Source of the DNA: Halothiobacillus sp.
Lineage (GTDB): Bacteria > Pseudomonadota > Gammaproteobacteria > Halothiobacillales > Halothiobacillaceae
Direction of reading: 5' to 3'
Assembly: GCA_016278265.1 (NCBI GenBank)
Contig: JADQCE010000001.1
Location: 186,001 to 250,000 of the forward strand
Length of the DNA stretch: 64,000 nucleotides
Made by a program: the position numbers and the translations under genes. Below the pieces are notes generated by a model, which was not told the origin of the DNA, ran no database searches, and saw nothing but the letters and a program-made list of their open reading frames with translations. Shown here piece by piece: positions 61,336-64,000 of this stretch (positions are counted from its first letter, which is position 1; every line of letters begins with the position of its first letter).

Positions 61336-62085
61336 ATGAACGATCGACACAAGCGAATGTGGCAGATGGACATCGGGCCGGAACAACCGGATCGGCGACG
61401 CTTTCTGCGTGGTTCGCTGGCGCTGGGCGCATTGCCGCTGCTGGGCGGCTGTTCGATCAGCGACGAGCCGATCGTCGAGAAGGCGTTGCTGCAGGTTTCT
61501 CGATTCAACGATCGCGTCCAGGCCTGGCTGTTCGATCCCGAGCAGCTGGCGCCGACGTACCCCGAGTCGATGATTACCCGGCCATTCCCGTTCAACGCCT
61601 ACTATTCTCTGGACAAGGTGCCGCAGGTCGACGGCGAGCGTTTTCGCCTGCAGGTCGGTGGCCGGGTCGCCGACCAGCGCCCATGGTCACTCGCCGAACT
61701 GCGCACCCTGCCGCAAACGGATCAGGTAACCCGCCTGATCTGCGTCGAGGGCTGGAGTGCGATCGGCAAGTGGGGCGGGGTGCGCTTCTCGGACTTTCTG
61801 GAGCGCATTGGTGCCGATCTGGAGGCCCAATACGTCGGCTTTCGCTGTGCCGATGGCTACTACACCAGCATCGACATGCCGACCGCGCTGCACCCGCAGA
61901 CGCTGCTGACACTGACATTCGACGGGCAGGTCTTGCCCGCCCGCTACGGTTTTCCGCTGAAGCTGCGCATGCCGACTAAGCTTGGCTACAAGAATCCCAA
62001 GCACGTCGAGGCGCTGTTCGTCACCAACACGTACCCCGGCGGCTACTGGGAAGACCGTGGGTACAACTGGTTCGGCGGCAGCTGA
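61336..62085 (+). CDS. Tat-exported molybdopterin oxidoreductase, sulfite-oxidase/MsrP (YedY1-like)
   Basis: A 249-residue molybdoenzyme. The Tat signal DRRRFLRGSLALGALPLLGG ends in a Cys (LLGGC, Cys39), suggesting a lipoprotein. The molybdenum-ligand cysteine is in RLICVEGWSAIGKW (Cys136), and ADGYYTSIDMPTALHP, RMPTKLGYKNPKHVEALFV and PGGYWEDRGYNWFG are SUOX-fold blocks. Likely reduces periplasmic methionine sulfoxide; sulfite oxidase activity is the alternative. GAGGAG precedes the ATG at 61336. Confidence 0.88.
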   Translation: MNDRHKRMWQMDIGPEQPDRRRFLRGSLALGALPLLGGCSISDEPIVEKALLQVSRFNDRVQAWLFDPEQLAPTYPESMITRPFPFNAYYSLDKVPQVDGERFRLQVGGRVADQRPWSLAELRTLPQTDQVTRLICVEGWSAIGKWGGVRFSDFLERIGADLEAQYVGFRCADGYYTSIDMPTALHPQTLLTLTFDGQVLPARYGFPLKLRMPTKLGYKNPKHVEALFVTNTYPGGYWEDRGYNWFGGS

Positions 62086-62159
62086 GCATTGGGCTCGGCT
62101 GCGCTGAGGCATGGCACTGCCGCCATGCACCATTAGCACGACGACAAGAGGGTATTCCC

Positions 62160-62483
62160 ATGAAGACGATGACGGTATCGATGATCTGTGCCGGCCTGAT
62201 GACCATGGGCACCGCCGCCATTGCGGCCGAGCCCATGCAGCAGGATGTTTACGCCACCCTGGCCATGTCTCACGAGGACGGCGAAAATGAGGCCATGGGC
62301 CAGGACCAGATGGGCGGCGGCGAGATGTCCGGCGACGAAATGGGCCAGGACGCGATGGAAAAGGACGCGATGGAAAAGGACGAGATGGAAAAGGACGAGA
62401 TGGGCCACGGCAGCATGGACCAGGACGGCATGGACAAGGATGGCGAGATGGATGACGAAATGGGCGGCGGCATGGGCGAGTAA
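62160..62483 (+). CDS. periplasmic methionine-rich MxKDx-repeat protein (MrpX-like)
   Basis: A 107-residue protein: a signal peptide ending near Ala23, then about 84 acidic residues with roughly 15 methionines and no cysteine. The centre repeats AMEKD-AMEKD-EMEKD, the pentapeptide MxKDx family; MGGG and MDQDGMDKDGEM follow. In Azospira a similar protein (MrpX) soaks up hypochlorite through methionine oxidation and is repaired by a YedY-type enzyme. AGAGGG lies 7 bp before the ATG. It probably shares the operon transcript (74-bp gap). Confidence 0.88.
   Translation: MKTMTVSMICAGLMTMGTAAIAAEPMQQDVYATLAMSHEDGENEAMGQDQMGGGEMSGDEMGQDAMEKDAMEKDEMEKDEMGHGSMDQDGMDKDGEMDDEMGGGMGE
62355..62399 (+). 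repeat. three tandem 15-bp units inside the methionine-rich gene
   Basis: Three copies of ATGGAAAAGGACGMG encode MEKDA/MEKDE. Near-identity at DNA level suggests recent unit duplication and probable length variation among strains. Confidence 0.85.
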
Positions 62484-62504
62484 GCTCGCCGCTGCGACCC
62501 ATCA

Positions 62505-62540
62505 AGCCCGCCGTGGTCCTGGCGACCCGGCGGGCTCTTT
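62505..62540 (+). terminator. possible terminator after the methionine-rich gene
   Basis: Stem AGCCCGCC with a 16-base loop, then CTTT, 21 bp after the stop codon. The T tract is short. Confidence 0.55.
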
Positions 62541-62563
62541 CGTGCCGTGTCGGTGGCGCGGGC

Positions 62564-62591
62564 ACAAAAAACCCCGCCGAAGCGGGGTTTC
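62564..62591 (-). terminator. terminator after groEL
   Basis: Stem AAACCCCGC with a four-base loop; on the minus strand it ends in six T's, 42 bp after the groEL stop. Confidence 0.9.
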
Positions 62592-62632
62592 GTCGAAGCG
62601 GTGTCCGGCCTTTGCGACCGGATCGTCCGTTC

Positions 62633-64000
62633 TTACATCATGCCGGGCATGCCGCCCATGCCGCCCATGTCGGCCGGCGGGGCACCGCCGCCGTCCTTGC
62701 TCGGGATCTCGGCGATCATGCACTCGGTGGTGATCATCAGGCCGGCAACCGAGGCGGCGTTCTGCAGCGCGGTACGGGTGACCTTGGTCGGGTCGAGGAT
62801 GCCCATCTCGACCATGTCGCCGTACTCGCCGTTGGAGGCGTTGTAGCCGTAGTTGCCCTTGCCTTCACGGACGGCCTGGACCACGACCGACGGCTCGCCA
62901 CCGGAGTTGGCCACGATGAAGCGCAGCGGGTCTTCCATGGCGCGCAGGGCGATGGAGATACCGGTCTGCTGGTCGACATTGTCGCCCTTGAGCTCGCCGA
63001 GGCTGCCCAGCGCGCGGATCAGTGCAACACCACCGCCCGGGACGATGCCTTCTTCGACCGCGGCACGGGTCGCGTGCAGTGCGTCGTCGACGCGGTCCTT
63101 CTTCTCCTTCATCTCGACTTCAGTCGCGGCACCGACCTTGATCACGGCAACGCCGCCGGCCAGTTTGGCGATCCGCTCCTGGAGCTTCTCCTTGTCGTAC
63201 TCGGAGGAAGTGTTCTCGATCTGGGTACGGATCTGCTCGACACGGGTGTCGATGTCGTCCTTGGAGCCAGCGCCGTTGATGATCGTGGTGTTCTCTTTGG
63301 TGATCACCACGCGCTTGGCCGAGCCCATGTCTTCCATGGTGGCCTTCTCGAGGGTCAGACCCACTTCATCGGAGATCACCTGGCCGCCGGTGACGATGGC
63401 CAGATCCTGCAGCATGGCCTTGCGACGGTCGCCGAAGCCGGGTGCCTTGACGGCAGCGACTTTCACGATGCCGCGCATCGAGTTGATGACCAGCGTGGCC
63501 AGTGCCTCGCCTTCGATGTCTTCGGCGACGATCAGCAGCGGCTTGTTGGCTTGGGATGCGCTTTCCAGTGCCGGCAGGAGCTCTCGGATGTTCGAGATCT
63601 TCTTGTCGTGCATCAGGATGACCGGATCCTCGAGCTCGACGTTCATCTGCTTCTGGTTGTTGACGAAGTAGGGCGAGAGGTAGCCGCGGTCGAACTGCAT
63701 GCCTTCGACCACTTCCAGCTCGTTCTCGAAGCCCGAGCCTTCCTCGACGGTGATGACGCCGTCCTTGCCGACACGGTCCATGGCTTCCGCGATGATCTCG
63801 CCGACGTTCTTGTCGGAGTTCGCGGAGATGGTGGCAACCTGGGCGATCGCCTTGTTGTCGGTGCAGGGCTTGGACAGGTTGCGCAGCTCGGCAACGGAGG
63901 CCTCAACGGCCTTGTCGATGCCGCGCTTGAGGTCCATCGGGTTCATGCCGGCAGCCACGGCCTTGACGCCTTCACGCACGATGGCGGCGGCGAGCACGGT
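62633..64000 (-). CDS. groEL: chaperonin GroEL (5' end outside window)
   Basis: The last 455 codons of the 60-kDa chaperonin. [20 protein letters not shown], the apical-domain [55 protein letters not shown] and the equatorial [13 protein letters not shown] are present. The C-terminal tail [10 protein letters not shown] is standard. The ATP-binding N-terminal residues and groES lie beyond the window edge. Confidence 0.97.
   Translation of the reverse strand, partial: TVLAAAIVREGVKAVAAGMNPMDLKRGIDKAVEASVAELRNLSKPCTDNKAIAQVATISANSDKNVGEIIAEAMDRVGKDGVITVEEGSGFENELEVVEGMQFDRGYLSPYFVNNQKQMNVELEDPVILMHDKKISNIRELLPALESASQANKPLLIVAEDIEGEALATLVINSMRGIVKVAAVKAPGFGDRRKAMLQDLAIVTGGQVISDEVGLTLEKATMEDMGSAKRVVITKENTTIINGAGSKDDIDTRVEQIRTQIENTSSEYDKEKLQERIAKLAGGVAVIKVGAATEVEMKEKKDRVDDALHATRAAVEEGIVPGGGVALIRALGSLGELKGDNVDQQTGISIALRAMEDPLRFIVANSGGEPSVVVQAVREGKGNYGYNASNGEYGDMVEMGILDPTKVTRTALQNAASVAGLMITTECMIAEIPSKDGGGAPPADMGGMGGMPGMM

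Noticed and set aside
61722-61750. GTAACC within the molybdoenzyme gene (also at 15060, 23526 and 37000)
   Set aside because: None has CGAA sixteen bases downstream, so they are not SigF-type promoters.

Overview
The window is 64 kb of GC-rich, densely packed chromosome from a gammaproteobacterium. Gene orders typical of that class include dapA-bamC, rsmI divergent from lpoA-yraN-diaA, ygfB-pepP-ubiH-ubiI divergent from zapA-6S RNA-fau, aroQ-accB-accC-prmA, and dsbD-cutA near fxsA and groEL. Cues such as FlhF/FlhG polar flagellar control and an oxygen-dependent HemY-type protoporphyrinogen oxidase suggest a free-living, polarly flagellated aerobe, perhaps near Chromatiales/Halothiobacillaceae. 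That placement is an inference, not a match. No rRNA, tRNA, CRISPR, prophage or transposase gene was seen.

Layout: 1-1.5 kb, end of dapA and bamC. 1.5-6 kb, a minus-strand operon xseB-ispA-dxs-queD-folE2 (isoprenoid precursors plus pterin/queuosine enzymes). 6-11.9 kb, radA, a CorB-type CBS protein, a YpjD-like membrane protein, a GlcD-like FAD oxidase, diaA. 11.9-15.3 kb, yraN, lpoA and divergent rsmI. 15.4-35 kb, a motility block: a GGDEF gene behind a good sigma-54 promoter, fliLMNOPQR-flhBAFG-fliA, then a candidate sigma-28 promoter and cheYZAB-parC-parP-cheW-DUF2802, closed by a strong terminator.

35-41.5 kb: aroE, an ATP-grasp ligase, a seven-TM inactive-transglutaminase protein, a retropepsin-like protein, rpiA, and divergent ilvA. 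41.5-49 kb: EVE-domain protein, fau, 6S RNA with its promoter, zapA, a ZapB-like coiled coil, then ygfB-pepP-ubiH-ubiI and a potassium-channel gene. 49-55.3 kb: prmA, accC, accB, aroQ, dsbD (with an unusual double N-terminal domain) and cutA. 55.5-59.3 kb: fxsA, hemY-type oxidase, an NDUFA9-like dehydrogenase, a YqhA-family membrane protein.

59.3-62.5 kb holds the most distinctive module: an ECF sigma factor with an NrsF-type anti-sigma factor, divergent from a cytochrome b, a Tat-exported molybdoenzyme and a methionine-rich MxKDx-repeat periplasmic protein. Both directions carry a perfect GTAACC-N16-CGAA promoter. This looks like a periplasmic methionine-sulfoxide scavenging and repair circuit. 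groEL (partial) ends the window.

The second striking observation is a palindrome-ended repeat found twice, inside the fliP-fliQ and accC-prmA junctions. Each copy fills almost the whole gap between a stop codon and the next start, and its end supplies the Shine-Dalgarno sequence of the downstream gene. The longer copy carries a chain of small hairpins.
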